Below the pieces are notes generated by a model. That model was not told the origin of the DNA and made no database searches. It was given only the letters and a program-made list of their open reading frames with translations. The position numbers and the translations under genes were made by a program. A stretch of DNA of 64,000 nt from PALSA-1004 sp041483135 (lineage in GTDB: Bacteria > Pseudomonadota > Gammaproteobacteria > Burkholderiales > SG8-41). Location: assembly GCA_041483135.1 (NCBI GenBank), contig JBGPFE010000020.1:3586-67585 (forward strand), in the 5' to 3' direction. Positions 1-7,898 of this stretch are shown one piece after another; the stretch's first letter is position 1; each line of letters begins with the position of its first letter.

Positions 1-261
1 CGCCATCTCGCCGAAGTACCCCCCGGGACCTTTAATGTCGAGAATAAGTTCTTTGCCGCTTTCATCACTGAGGCATACCTTAACCTTGCCGGAAAGAACT
101 ACGTACAGGGACCCCGTGAATTCCCCCTCGCTGATAACAATCGCATTCTTGACGAACGTTTTTATCACCGCTTTATCGGCGACGGCGCGCAGCTCGTCTT
201 CCTGCAAGCCCGAGAACAGCGGACCCAGAAACAGCGGGGTCATTTTCAGGCTGACCGGCAT
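1..261 (-). CDS. Crp/Fnr-type cyclic-nucleotide-binding regulator, N-terminal fragment
   Basis: The frame stays open to the left window edge, so only the first 87 residues are visible. They start MPVSLKMTPLF and carry the N-terminal cyclic-nucleotide-binding beta-roll signature of Crp/Fnr proteins: VVLSGKVKV followed by GPGGYFGEMA, the glycine-rich turn and Gly-Glu of the phosphate-binding cassette. In the family this sensory domain precedes a helix-turn-helix that would lie outside the window, so a transcription factor is likely but the DNA-binding half is not seen. An internal ATG at codon 7 is an alternative start. The effector cannot be told from this part. Confidence 0.8.
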   Translation of the reverse strand, partial: MPVSLKMTPLFLGPLFSGLQEDELRAVADKAVIKTFVKNAIVISEGEFTGSLYVVLSGKVKVCLSDESGKELILDIKGPGGYFGEMA

Positions 262-644
262 GGAAAACCCCACGAGAGGGCGCCCCTGGCGGGAGCGCCG
301 GGGGACGCCGCGTCAGCCTGGGGCGGGCCCTGCCTGACGACGTCGCAGTCTTTCTGCGCGCCTGCAATGAGCGGCATGCAGCCACCATCGAGCAGCAACG
401 GCGAGGCGAGTATCGCGGGCGGAAAGAGGTTTTTCATAAGGAACGGACGATGCAATGCCAATGGAATTACTGCCAAGCTACAGCAGGACTATTATTCTGT
501 ATGTGCGGCGACGCACAGAGCGCGCGGTTTGCGAAGGGGACAATGCCCGCTACGACAAATGGCGGACGGAATGCCTTTATCGCATCGCCCAGGTAATGCA
601 AGGCTACGCTGCCTGGCTTCATGGTTCATGGAAAGGGCCATCCT
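262..644. other. Intergenic region, possible small ORF 455-667 (+)
   Basis: This 383-base stretch separates the regulator start from the HdeD-like gene. A 70-codon plus-strand frame at 455-667 (NARYDKWRTECLYRIAQVM in its middle) looks somewhat protein-like and has AAGGAACG upstream, but it overlaps the next start by 23 bases and matches no family I recognise. I treat it as unproven. No repeat or RNA gene was seen. Confidence 0.3.
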
Positions 645-1226
645 ATGAGCATCCAGTCGACAAATGACGCCAAACCGCTGGCGAGCGACGTTGCGGCGCT
701 GGTGCAAGCGCACTGGCGGCGTTTCCTGGTGCAGGGCGCGCTCATGATAGCGCTCGGCACTTTGGCCGTCGCGTTGCCGGTCGTCATCACGCTTGCAATC
801 GAGATCCTCATCGGCTGGCTGCTCGTTATCGGCGGCGTCTGGCGCGCCATTTCTCTCGCGCGCTCATCCCGCATGCCCGGCTTCGGATGGTCGCTGGCGA
901 TGGCCATGGTCGCGATTGTGCTCGGCGCGATGCTGGTGATGATGCCGCTTGCGGGCATGCTTACGCTGACCATGCTGCTGATCACGTTCTTTGTCCTGGA
1001 GGCTGTCGGCAAGATTCTTTTTGCGCTCGATCTGCGCAAGCACTCGCAGAACTGGGGCTGGGTCCTCGCGACCGGTGTTATCGATCTGCTACTGGCCGCG
1101 CTCATTTTTTCCGGCTGGCCGAGCACGGCAGCGTGGGCGATCGGACTTCTGGTCGGTATCAATATGATCTTTTTCGGCGCATCGCTGGTAATGATTTCGC
1201 TGGCGGCGCGCGTCGCGAAGGCATGA
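645..1226 (+). CDS. HdeD/DUF308 family membrane protein
   Basis: 193-residue integral membrane protein with about six hydrophobic segments, for example GALMIALGTLAVALPVV, IEILIGWLLVIGG and a C-terminal GLLVGINMIFFGASLVMI. This pattern of short paired helices is that of the HdeD (DUF308) family, named for an E. coli acid-resistance membrane protein; the biochemical role is unknown. The start MSIQSTND is chosen because GGAAAGG lies just upstream; an in-frame ATG at 621 would add eight hydrophilic residues. It stands alone, followed by a hairpin repeat at 1271-1307. Confidence 0.8.
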   Translation: MSIQSTNDAKPLASDVAALVQAHWRRFLVQGALMIALGTLAVALPVVITLAIEILIGWLLVIGGVWRAISLARSSRMPGFGWSLAMAMVAIVLGAMLVMMPLAGMLTLTMLLITFFVLEAVGKILFALDLRKHSQNWGWVLATGVIDLLLAALIFSGWPSTAAWAIGLLVGINMIFFGASLVMISLAARVAKA

Positions 1227-1241
1227 ACGGGGTCGAAGCAG

Positions 1242-1380
1242 GATTGGTGATTGAGCGATTGGCGAATTTAGCGATTGAGTGATCGAGTAACCCGATCACT
1301 CAATCGCTTGGCTCCTCGCTTCGCTCTCCCCTGATCGCTTGATCGCCAGATTCCCCGCACGCTCTCCCGGCTCACTCGCT
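1242..1380. repeat. GAGTAAC-loop hairpin repeat, copy A
   Basis: Contains a perfect 15-bp inverted repeat, GCGATTGAGTGATCG at 1271-1285 and its complement at 1293-1307. Counted as a family member it is the stem AGTGATC/GATCACT with loop GAGTAACCC. The right flank (CTCCTCGCTTCGCTCTCCCC) recurs in copies B and C. It lies between two plus-strand genes and could also terminate transcription, though no T-run follows. Confidence 0.8.
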
Positions 1381-1402
1381 TGACGACGATTGAACGTCAA
1401 AC

Positions 1403-2143
1403 GTGATCGTCTCCAGGACCACGCAATTCCTTCGACGCCGTTTCCCACGGCAGTTTTCGTTCGTACAGGCGCGGCTCTCACGAGAAGGCTTGTTCGGCCT
1501 GCATCTGACCATCGGTACAGCAATCGTGGCCGGCGCGGCATGGCTGTTTGGTGGTATCGCCCAGGACTTGATCGCCGGCGACCCGCTCATCCTGATCGAT
1601 CGGCTCATCTCGGAATGGTTTCGTTTGCATCCGACACCGCGTTTCAATATGGAAATGCAATTGGCGTCGGAGCTCGCATCCGTCGCCGCCGTCAGCAGCC
1701 TGTTCGCGCTCATGAGCTGCGTTTTTATATGGAAGCGATTATGGTACTGGCTATTGGGACTCGTGTTGGCCGTTCCGGGCGGTATGCTTCTCAACGCACT
1801 CTTGAAGGATTTGTTCGGCAGAGGAAGGCCCGGATGGGCAGATCCGTTGACATCGCTCGCAGATTATAGTTTTCCCAGCGGCCATACGATGATGGCGACG
1901 ATCATCTATGGTTTCGCGGCTACCTGCCTGATTCTAAGAATCGGGGCCTGGCCGTGGCGCTTTTTTATAGCGGCTATAACGATCATGCTCGTTTTTCTGG
2001 TTGCGATAAGCAGGATGTATCTGGGAGCGCATTACTTGAGCGATATATTGGCGGCAATGGCGGCAGGAACGGCCTGGCTCGCGCTATGCCTTACCGCAGT
2101 GGAACAATTGCGCCGCTACCGGAACAAACCGCGGGTCCAATAA
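1403..2143 (+). CDS. PAP2-superfamily phosphatase
   Basis: 246-residue membrane protein with the three-part acid phosphatase motif of PAP2 enzymes: KDLFGRGRP (K-x6-RP), then PSGH with the active-site histidine, then SRMYLGAHYLSD (SR-x5-H-x3-D). Around these are about five hydrophobic helices. Family members dephosphorylate phosphatidic acid, undecaprenyl pyrophosphate or related lipids at the membrane; the substrate here is unknown. The basic N-terminus TTQFLRRRFPRQ precedes the first helix. No operon partner is evident. Confidence 0.88.
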   Translation: MIVSRTTQFLRRRFPRQFSFVQARLSREGLFGLHLTIGTAIVAGAAWLFGGIAQDLIAGDPLILIDRLISEWFRLHPTPRFNMEMQLASELASVAAVSSLFALMSCVFIWKRLWYWLLGLVLAVPGGMLLNALLKDLFGRGRPGWADPLTSLADYSFPSGHTMMATIIYGFAATCLILRIGAWPWRFFIAAITIMLVFLVAISRMYLGAHYLSDILAAMAAGTAWLALCLTAVEQLRRYRNKPRVQ

Positions 2144-2179
2144 ATAGTCGTCGAGTGCTCGCCGGTGTCGGACCACGGT

Positions 2180-2277
2180 TTTTTAGATCGGTGATTGAGC
2201 AATACTCAGTGATGGGTAATGGGTAATGGGTAATGGGAAACCCCATCGCTCATCGCTCATCGCTCATCACCTGTTAT
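2180..2277. repeat. Tandem 7-nt word repeats with inverted counterpart
   Basis: Three copies of GGGTAAT are followed directly by three copies of ATCGCTC, each with a 7-base period. The left edge GGTGATTGAGCAAT resembles the start of the GAGTAAC-hairpin family. It lies between convergent genes (PAP2, plus; binding protein, minus). Confidence 0.75.
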
Positions 2278-2307
2278 TCAGGGCCGCCCCCGGGAAAACC
2301 ACTGGCG

Positions 2308-3186
2308 TCAATTTACTGCCGCCGGCACGGCCCCTTTTCGAATCGCCGGCACCACCGGCGGCTGGCCGGTTTCCTTGAGGATGCCCTGCGCTTCCGGCAA
2401 GAGCAGGAAGCCGACGAAGTCCGTCGCCTCTTTCACATAGCGGGCGGTGCCCGGGACGGTCGCCGCGTTGCGGATTGCTTCGCTCAGGTTGACGCTGTCG
2501 GGAAAGCGGACGATATCGACATCGTTGCGCGCCGCCACGGCCGCCGAGTAGTAGACGACGCCCGCGTTCGCGCGTCCTTCTTTCACGGCGTTGACGGTGC
2601 CGGGAACGTTGGTGGGCTTGGCGGGGTCGGCCGGCGCGCTGTCGAGGATCTTTTGCGCGAGTTCCGGTTTTCCTTCCTGCACCGCGGCTCGCTTGAGGAA
2701 CTCGATCGTGCGGTTGGTGGCGAGGTCCGTCGCGCCCGTCACCCGCGCGAACTTCACCTGCGGTCCGGCCAGATCGCTGACCCGGCGAATGCCGAGTGGA
2801 TTTCCCTTGGTGGTGATGACCGCCATTTCGTTGGCGGAGAAGACGACATACCACGTGGCCGCGTCCTTGCCCGAGCCCGCGAGTTTCTTGTTCATCAAAT
2901 CCTCGTCGATGACCGCGGGAGCAGAGGGCGCGAAGACGTCGCAAACGTCGCCGTTCAGGATGCGCCTGGCGAGATCCCGGGACACGCCGGAGGTGAGTTT
3001 GAGGGTGACGCCCGCATGCTTCACCTCGAACGCCTGCTTGAGCGCGCGCATCGGACCGGCCAGGGAATCGGCGTGAAACACTTCCAGCTCGGCGGCCGTG
3101 GCGCCGGTGACGAGAAGCACCGACAACAAGGCCAATCGCGAAAGGAACCGACCGCCGCGTACGAGCGTTGCAACCATCCGTTTCAT
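2308..3186 (-). CDS. Molybdate-type ABC transporter substrate-binding protein (ModA-like)
   Basis: 292-residue exported binding protein. The start MKRMVATL is set by AAGGAGGGCAAG immediately before it; a longer frame to 3234 lacks a ribosome site. A signal peptide ends near VTGATAAE. The mature start ELEVFHADSLAGPMRALKQA and the NGDVCDVFAPSAPAVI stretch follow the ModA/WtpA pattern (oxyanion-binding serine in HADSL). ModA-type proteins deliver molybdate or tungstate to a ModBC permease, but no modB or modC lies nearby, so specificity for another oxyanion or organic anion is possible. Confidence 0.75.
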   Translation of the reverse strand: MKRMVATLVRGGRFLSRLALLSVLLVTGATAAELEVFHADSLAGPMRALKQAFEVKHAGVTLKLTSGVSRDLARRILNGDVCDVFAPSAPAVIDEDLMNKKLAGSGKDAATWYVVFSANEMAVITTKGNPLGIRRVSDLAGPQVKFARVTGATDLATNRTIEFLKRAAVQEGKPELAQKILDSAPADPAKPTNVPGTVNAVKEGRANAGVVYYSAAVAARNDVDIVRFPDSVNLSEAIRNAATVPGTARYVKEATDFVGFLLLPEAQGILKETGQPPVVPAIRKGAVPAAVN

Positions 3187-3291
3187 CTTGCCCTCCTTCC
3201 GGGTCATGCGGAGCCACTTCATGGTATCGATCATTCCATGCGCACCGCAATAAACGGGACCGGGGTCGATTATGTTGGCGCGCCGGGAAAA

Positions 3292-3358
3292 ATTAATCAG
3301 GGTCGGTGTAACTTTTGCTTTGGCGCGCGTTGGAAACCTGACACTGACCCTGATTATT
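3292..3358 (-). terminator. Hairpin terminator after the oxidoreductase gene
   Basis: AATCAGGGTCGGTGT (3295-3309) pairs with ACACTGACCCTGATT (3341-3355) with one mismatch. Read on the minus strand the stem is followed by TTAATTTTT, as in an intrinsic terminator for the gene ending at 3383. The arm also carries the recurrent GGGTCGGTGTAA motif. Confidence 0.6.
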
Positions 3359-3382
3359 GTTCAGCGTTCCGTCCGGCTCGGA

Positions 3383-4126
3383 TCAATTGAGCGTGGCAAC
3401 AATCCGGCGGATCTGCTCTGGCGTGTGCTCGCCGGCAAGCGGTGTTCCCGGGATCAAATGTTTGCCCATGACAAGCGGCCCGACCACGACCGGCTCGAGG
3501 CCGACATCACGCACCAGTCGCGACGCCGTCGCGAGGGCGTTCGCATCGTCGCCCGCGATCGGCATCCCGGTACGCTCGCCCTTGCTCTGCGCAAATCCCG
3601 GCAGCTTCGCGTAACCGATGGCATTGAAAGCGCGGACGATGCGCGCCCCCGGCAGGAGCTCCGCCGAAGCCAAACCGGCGCCCTTTTCCCGCGCCCACGT
3701 CGCAATTTCGCCATCGCGCGCGACTATGGGGTTGCTCGCATCGACCACCACTTTGTCCTTGATCAGTTCCACCAGATCCCTGCCCACCTGCCGCAGCGCG
3801 CCATAAGGCACAGCGATCAGTATCACGTCACCGAATGCGGCGGCCTCGCGCGATGTTCCTGCCCGGGCGTTGGGCCCGAGCTTTGCTGCCAGCGCTTTAT
3901 CGTGCTCGATATCGAGCGACGAGAACATGACTTCGTGCCCGGCCTTGATCCAAAGCTCGCCGAGCGTCCCGCCGATTCTGCCCGAGCCGACGATCCCGAT
4001 CTTCATTTTGCCTTCCGCTGCACTCGCCACGCGCGCTGCGAACGGCAGACCGCCCAGGGCGAGAGTTGCCGCGGCGACCTTGAGTAGTCGACGGCGGTCC
4101 TGCCTGCTCACGTTTTTTGCGTTCAT
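3383..4126 (-). CDS. NADPH-dependent F420 reductase-type oxidoreductase, exported by Tat
   Basis: 247 residues. A twin-arginine-like leader (DRRRLLKVAAATLALGG) precedes a Rossmann domain starting KIGIVGSGRIGGTLGELW, the GxGxxG nucleotide site of the F420-dependent NADP oxidoreductase family (the fold also found in STEAP and pyrroline reductases). Later landmarks are VILIAVPYGAL, VVVDASNPI and RAFNAIGYAKL. In the family such proteins move hydride between NADP and a flavin-like cofactor; a secreted, leader-bearing form is common in beta- and alphaproteobacteria and its substrate is unknown. Alone in its transcription unit. Confidence 0.82.
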   Translation of the reverse strand: MNAKNVSRQDRRRLLKVAAATLALGGLPFAARVASAAEGKMKIGIVGSGRIGGTLGELWIKAGHEVMFSSLDIEHDKALAAKLGPNARAGTSREAAAFGDVILIAVPYGALRQVGRDLVELIKDKVVVDASNPIVARDGEIATWAREKGAGLASAELLPGARIVRAFNAIGYAKLPGFAQSKGERTGMPIAGDDANALATASRLVRDVGLEPVVVGPLVMGKHLIPGTPLAGEHTPEQIRRIVATLN

Positions 4127-4278
4127 CTTAAATTCCCCGTAAAATTTTGTCCGTAAACCAACCGGCGTTGTAAAACGAATCCTCTCTTATTCGCCGCGTC
4201 AGAGCAGCGTACAGTAACTACGCCGCTGCCGGTACGCAAGGGCCGGTGATTTTCCCTGCAAACAGGCAGCAAGAAAGC

Positions 4279-4317
4279 ATAAACCGGGTAAAGAAATGGG
4301 GACGGAGCCCGGTTTAT
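4279..4317. repeat. Perfect 10-bp inverted repeat with GGGGACGGAG loop
   Basis: ATAAACCGGG (4279-4288) and CCCGGTTTAT (4308-4317) enclose a 19-base loop containing ATGGGGACGGAG, one instance of the recurrent intergenic motif. It lies between the oxidoreductase start and the next repeat; it may be a stem-loop or the remnant of a mobile palindromic element. Confidence 0.65.
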
Positions 4318-4321
4318 TAGG

Positions 4322-4436
4322 ATGGTGATTAAGCAATTCAGTAATTGAGTGATTGAGTAACAAAATCGCTGGGCCCCTCGCTGCGCTCTCCCCTAATCGC
4401 TTAATTCCCAGACTCCCCTCCCGCTTTCCCGGAAAC
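4322..4436. repeat. GAGTAAC-loop hairpin repeat, copy B
   Basis: Stem AGTGATT (4348-4354) with AATCGCT (4364-4370), containing one T-G wobble, around the loop GAGTAACAA. The right flank GCCCCTCGCTGCGCTCTCCC and the following CTAATCGCTTAAT match copy A closely. With the preceding inverted repeat it fills the 311-base gap between the two minus-strand genes. Confidence 0.8.
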
Positions 4437-4437
4437 G

Positions 4438-5307
4438 TCAAGCCGCGCGGCGCGCGGCAATCAAATTACGCGCGATGAAAACCTTCACCATCTCATGGGC
4501 GCGGTCGGTTTGCGGTCCCGGTTTTGCGATCCACTCGTGCTCGCAGCCTTCGAACACGTGCAGCTGGCAATCGCCGCCCGCCGCCTTGTACGTCGCGGCG
4601 AATTTCTCCTGCACCGCCGGCAGCACGTTGTCGTCGAGCGCGCCTTGCATGATCAAGAGCGGCGGCAGCGTGACCGCCTCGCGGCGCGCGAGGATCTCCT
4701 GCGGATTGCCTTCGTGGATCGATTCCCACGGCACGAAGAACGTCTTGTTGTTCTTGATCATCGCGTCGCGCTTCATCTTTTCCGCCTGCTGGTAGCGCGC
4801 GTACGGATCGCTGATCGGCGAGCGGGTCGCGACGTAGGCGACCGTCGCATCGACGTTGGGCGCAGCCGGCAACGGAATCGCGTTGTAGCGCGCATCGCGC
4901 GGGCGCATGCCGAGCAGCTCGGCGATCTGGCCGCCGGTCGAACTGCCCAGCACGCCGACGTTCGCCGCGTCGCCGTTCCACCCGGCCGCTTTCGATTTGA
5001 GCCAGCGCACGCCGTAGTTCGCGTCCTGGACCGACGCCGGGTACGGCGCTTCCGGCGCGAGCGTCATGTCGATGGCGGCAACGAGCACGCCGCTCGCCGC
5101 CACCGCGCGGTCCATCGGCTCGTTCGCGAAGCGGTCTTTGCGGTTCCACGCGCCGCCATGCAGATCGAGCAGGACCGGAAACGGTCCCGCGCCCTGCGGC
5201 TGATAGATGCGGGCCATCAGCAGCCGCCCGCCCGGCGTGCGCCGGAACTCCACTTCGCTCACCTTGAGCTCGAACTTAGCCGCGGGGTTGTAAGCTGTTT
5301 TCATCAT
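4438..5307 (-). CDS. Alpha/beta hydrolase, acetyl-esterase/BD-FAE type
   Basis: 289 residues. The oxyanion-hole motif LLDLHGGAW near residue 50, the nucleophile elbow GSSTGG (serine in place of the usual GDSAGG) and a late histidine in HVFEGCEHEW give the catalytic layout of the hormone-sensitive-lipase/esterase branch of alpha/beta hydrolases. No signal peptide. It is the same length as, and clearly paralogous to, the hydrolase at 25918-26787. The start MMKTAYNP follows GAGGACCG; the frame continues to 5388 without a ribosome site. The likely substrate is a small ester, unknown. Confidence 0.85.
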   Translation of the reverse strand: MMKTAYNPAAKFELKVSEVEFRRTPGGRLLMARIYQPQGAGPFPVLLDLHGGAWNRKDRFANEPMDRAVAASGVLVAAIDMTLAPEAPYPASVQDANYGVRWLKSKAAGWNGDAANVGVLGSSTGGQIAELLGMRPRDARYNAIPLPAAPNVDATVAYVATRSPISDPYARYQQAEKMKRDAMIKNNKTFFVPWESIHEGNPQEILARREAVTLPPLLIMQGALDDNVLPAVQEKFAATYKAAGGDCQLHVFEGCEHEWIAKPGPQTDRAHEMVKVFIARNLIAARRAA

Positions 5308-5500
5308 CGGTCCTCGCGCTGCATCATATTCCGCGGAAAGTCCCGGCGCCCGGTCGGATGCTTTTCCGTGCTGAACTCCCCGCGGCAAACTCTACGCCGA
5401 AATCGGCGACCCGGCCATCGGCGAGAGGATCGTCGTGAACAGCCCACGATTTTTTCGCTATTCGCCCTTCGCGCCTGATTCCTTGATCACCCTCGACCAG

Positions 5501-5585
5501 CCAATAGTGAACAGGGAACAGGAAATAGTAAAAGGCGTCTTGACCCATTCCCCATCCCCCATTCCTCGCTTTTGTTCCGTTTGAC
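5501..5585. repeat. Seven-base word repeats (GGGAACA / CCATTCC)
   Basis: GAACAGG is repeated with a 7-base period, followed after a short spacer by CCATTCC-CCATCCC-CCATTCC, a rough complement of the first arm. The end TTTTGTTCCGTTTGA recurs at 10614-10627 in the form TTTGTTCCGCTTGA. Located between the broken tctC gene and the hydrolase promoter region. Confidence 0.65.
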
Positions 5586-5591
5586 GTTGCT

Positions 5592-6838
5592 TCAATTCAC
5601 CTTCACCGTTGATTGCTGCATCACTTTGCGCCATTTCCGCATTTCGGCGAGGACGTAATCCCGGCTGCCCGGCGGGCCGATGAACATGGGGTCGTAGCCG
5701 TACTCGGCCATCCGTGCCGCCAGGCCCGGCATCCGGGCCAGCTTCTCCATCGCGGCGATCAGGCGGTTCTGAACCGCACGCGGCATGGCGGCGGGACCCG
5801 CCAGAAAGCGAAAGCTGCCGGGATTGACGCTCGCGAGTCCGAGGCTTTCGAAGGTCGGGACGGCGGGCAGTGCAGGCGAGCGCTTGCTGCCGGTAATGGC
5901 CAGCGCTCTGAGAGTGCCGGCCTGGACGTGCGACGCGATACTGCCGGGCGTCGCATAAGTGATGTCGATGTGACCGCCCAGGAGGTCGGTGATGGCGGCC
6001 CCGGCGCCTTTGAACGGCACATGCGTCACATTGATCCCGGCCGCCGCATTGAACATCTCGCCCGTGAGATGCCCTGCAGAGTTCGGTCCGGCCGAACCGT
6101 AGGTGAGCTTGCCGGGAATATTTTTCGCCAGTGCGATCAGCTCATTGAGGGTTCTGGCAGGCACGGCAGAGTGGACCACCAGGACCGTCGGAGAAGTGCC
6201 GACGATGTTGAGGATCGCGAAGTCCTGTTCGCTGTTGTAAGGCAGCGATGGCGCGATGGCGGGGTTGATCGCGAAGGCGGTGTCCAGGAACCCGAGCGTA
6301 TATCCGTCGGGAGCCGCGCTCGCCACTATTTGCGTGCCGATGCGCCGTCGGAGGGCGGAGCAGGGGCGCCCCTTCAGGGGATGCGACCCCGGAGACGGAT
6401 GCTGTGCCCGCGGTTAATCCCACGGCGCGCATCCCGACTCGCGGACGTTCTCATCCCGCAAGCGGGGCGCATCGCAGGGCGGAAGAGGGTTCCCTTTGGG
6501 ATCTGACCCCGGAGATGAGCAAGGGGCCGGTATTAACGATACGCTAACGACCAGCTCCGCGGTCGCATCCCGCAAGCGGGTCCTTGCTCCACGCTCTGCA
6601 GGCCCCTGTTCACTGCTCGCGGGCGCCTGCCGGCGCCGCCGCGGTTGTCCACCACGACCTGTTGTCCGAGCACCTCTCCCAGCCGGGGCGCCACCAGCCT
6701 TGCCAGCAGATCGGTGCCGCCGCCGGCCGCAAAGGGCACGACCAGCCGTATCGATTTGGCCGGGTACTCCGCGCTTGCCGCGGGCGTCGCGCCGAGCGCC
6801 GTCAGAACGCCGAGCAGGCAGACCGCTATACGGTTCAT
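5592..6838 (-). pseudogene. tctC/Bug receptor gene split by a 276-bp insertion
   Basis: The N-terminal part (start 6838 after GAGGAG; signal peptide to PAASAEYPAKSIRLVVPFAA; ends VVVDNRGGAG) and the C-terminal part (from IGTQIVASAAPDGYTLG to the stop at 5592) lie in different frames. Removing 6347-6627 joins them exactly in frame as DNRGGAGRRIGTQIV, the usual Bug-family junction. The rest is normal (HVPFKGAGAAITDLLGG, LPAVPTFESLG, AGPAAMP), so the gene was intact before insertion. Intact relatives bind carboxylates in the periplasm. It follows the CoA transferase and lyase genes, whose product or substrate it may once have captured. Confidence 0.88.
6347..6622. mobile_element. MITE-like 276-bp insertion with 5-bp target duplication
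   Basis: The element is bordered by GCGCC at 6342-6346 and again at 6623-6627. No coding frame of its own was recognised. The ends are weak inverted repeats: CAGGGGC lies 14 bases in from both ends. Inside, CATCCCGCAAGCGGG occurs twice (near 6452 and 6568), itself a small palindrome CCCGC-AA-GCGGG, and TCTGACCCCGGAG occurs near 6510. It looks like a non-autonomous or REP-cluster-type insertion; no transposase is present in the window. Confidence 0.75.
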
Positions 6839-6963
6839 GGCACGAATCTCCTCGTCTGAGACCACCTGCTGTACCTGGCGCTTTATCAAGAGCACGCTGC
6901 AAAATATCCGCAGCGCGGTTGCCTGCGCTACGGTTGCGCGTCCATCTGAATCGCGCAGGATTT

Positions 6964-7860
6964 TTATTTGGCCGGTTTGTCGCGGCCGGCAATGGTGGCG
7001 ACGAGCGCGAGGATATTGCTTGCAGTCTTCGCCATCGCCACGTCAACGAGCTTGCCATCCACCGTAGTGCTGGCGGTACCCCGCGCGAGGGCCTCGTCAA
7101 ATGCCTTCAAAACACGGGTGGAGTAATCGATCTCGGCCGCGGTCGGCGTATAGATCTCGTTGGCCGCCTCGATTTGAGAGGGATGGATCACGGTTCGCCC
7201 GCGGTACCCCAGCCTTCTCGACAGCGTCGTATCCCGCTTGAATCCCGCGCGATCCCTGATGTTCGAGTACACGCCGTCCAGCGGGTATTTGATAGCGGCA
7301 GCCCGTGCCGACACAAAAGTGAGTTGCCGCACCAGCATCATCTCCGGGCCTTCGCTCGACCAGATGGCGCCGAGGGAAACGTTCATGTCGCCGTCCTCGC
7401 CGCCGCCGTAAATCACGGACTCGATGCGTTTTGCCGCCGTGACGATCTGGTAAGAAAACAAGGCGCCTGCGGCGCTCTCGACCATCACGATGATCGGCGT
7501 GCTGCCGGGGGCGAGCCCCTTGCGAACCTCCAGGCTCGTCAGCATTCGATCGACGGCGGCCACATCGCCGGCGCTGTCCTGTTTCGGGACGACGAACCCG
7601 GCAAGCCCGGGCGTGCCGACGAATTCGGCGAGATCTTCATGCAGATACCCGCTCGGCAGCGAGTTGACGCGGATCCAGCTCTTGTCCGCGGGGAGCTTCG
7701 CTATGTACTCTTTCGCCATCGTCCGGGCGTTCGCTTTCTCGGCAACCGGAATCGTGTCCTCGAGGTCGAAAATGAAGCCATCCGCAGGCAAAGAGCCGAG
7801 CTTATCCAGCATCCGCCGCTGATTGGCCGGCACGAATAACAAGCTTCGCCACAAGCGCAT
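6964..7860 (-). CDS. CitE-like CoA-ester lyase (HpcH/HpaI aldolase family)
   Basis: 298 residues starting RLWRSLLFVPANQRRMLDKL, the standard opening of citrate lyase beta/malyl-CoA lyase-like enzymes. FIFDLEDTIPVAEKANAR carries the metal-side acidic residues, IIVMVESAAGAL the catalytic glutamate region and GYRGRTVIHPSQIEAANEIY the conserved C-terminal CoA-binding stretch. Such enzymes cleave or form beta-hydroxyacyl-CoAs (malyl-, citramalyl-CoA) with Mg2+. It starts 38 bases after the CaiB-type CoA transferase and after GGAGAA, so the pair is probably one operon that activates an acid to its CoA ester and cleaves it. Confidence 0.88.
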   Translation of the reverse strand: MRLWRSLLFVPANQRRMLDKLGSLPADGFIFDLEDTIPVAEKANARTMAKEYIAKLPADKSWIRVNSLPSGYLHEDLAEFVGTPGLAGFVVPKQDSAGDVAAVDRMLTSLEVRKGLAPGSTPIIVMVESAAGALFSYQIVTAAKRIESVIYGGGEDGDMNVSLGAIWSSEGPEMMLVRQLTFVSARAAAIKYPLDGVYSNIRDRAGFKRDTTLSRRLGYRGRTVIHPSQIEAANEIYTPTAAEIDYSTRVLKAFDEALARGTASTTVDGKLVDVAMAKTASNILALVATIAGRDKPAK

Positions 7861-7898
7861 GAACTATTCTCCCGTAAAGTTGGCCGCAACAAACTGGA

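Noticed and set aside
2233..3390. 385-codon plus-strand open frame
   Set aside because: It is the antisense shadow of the ModA-like gene, whose signal peptide and ribosome site are clear.
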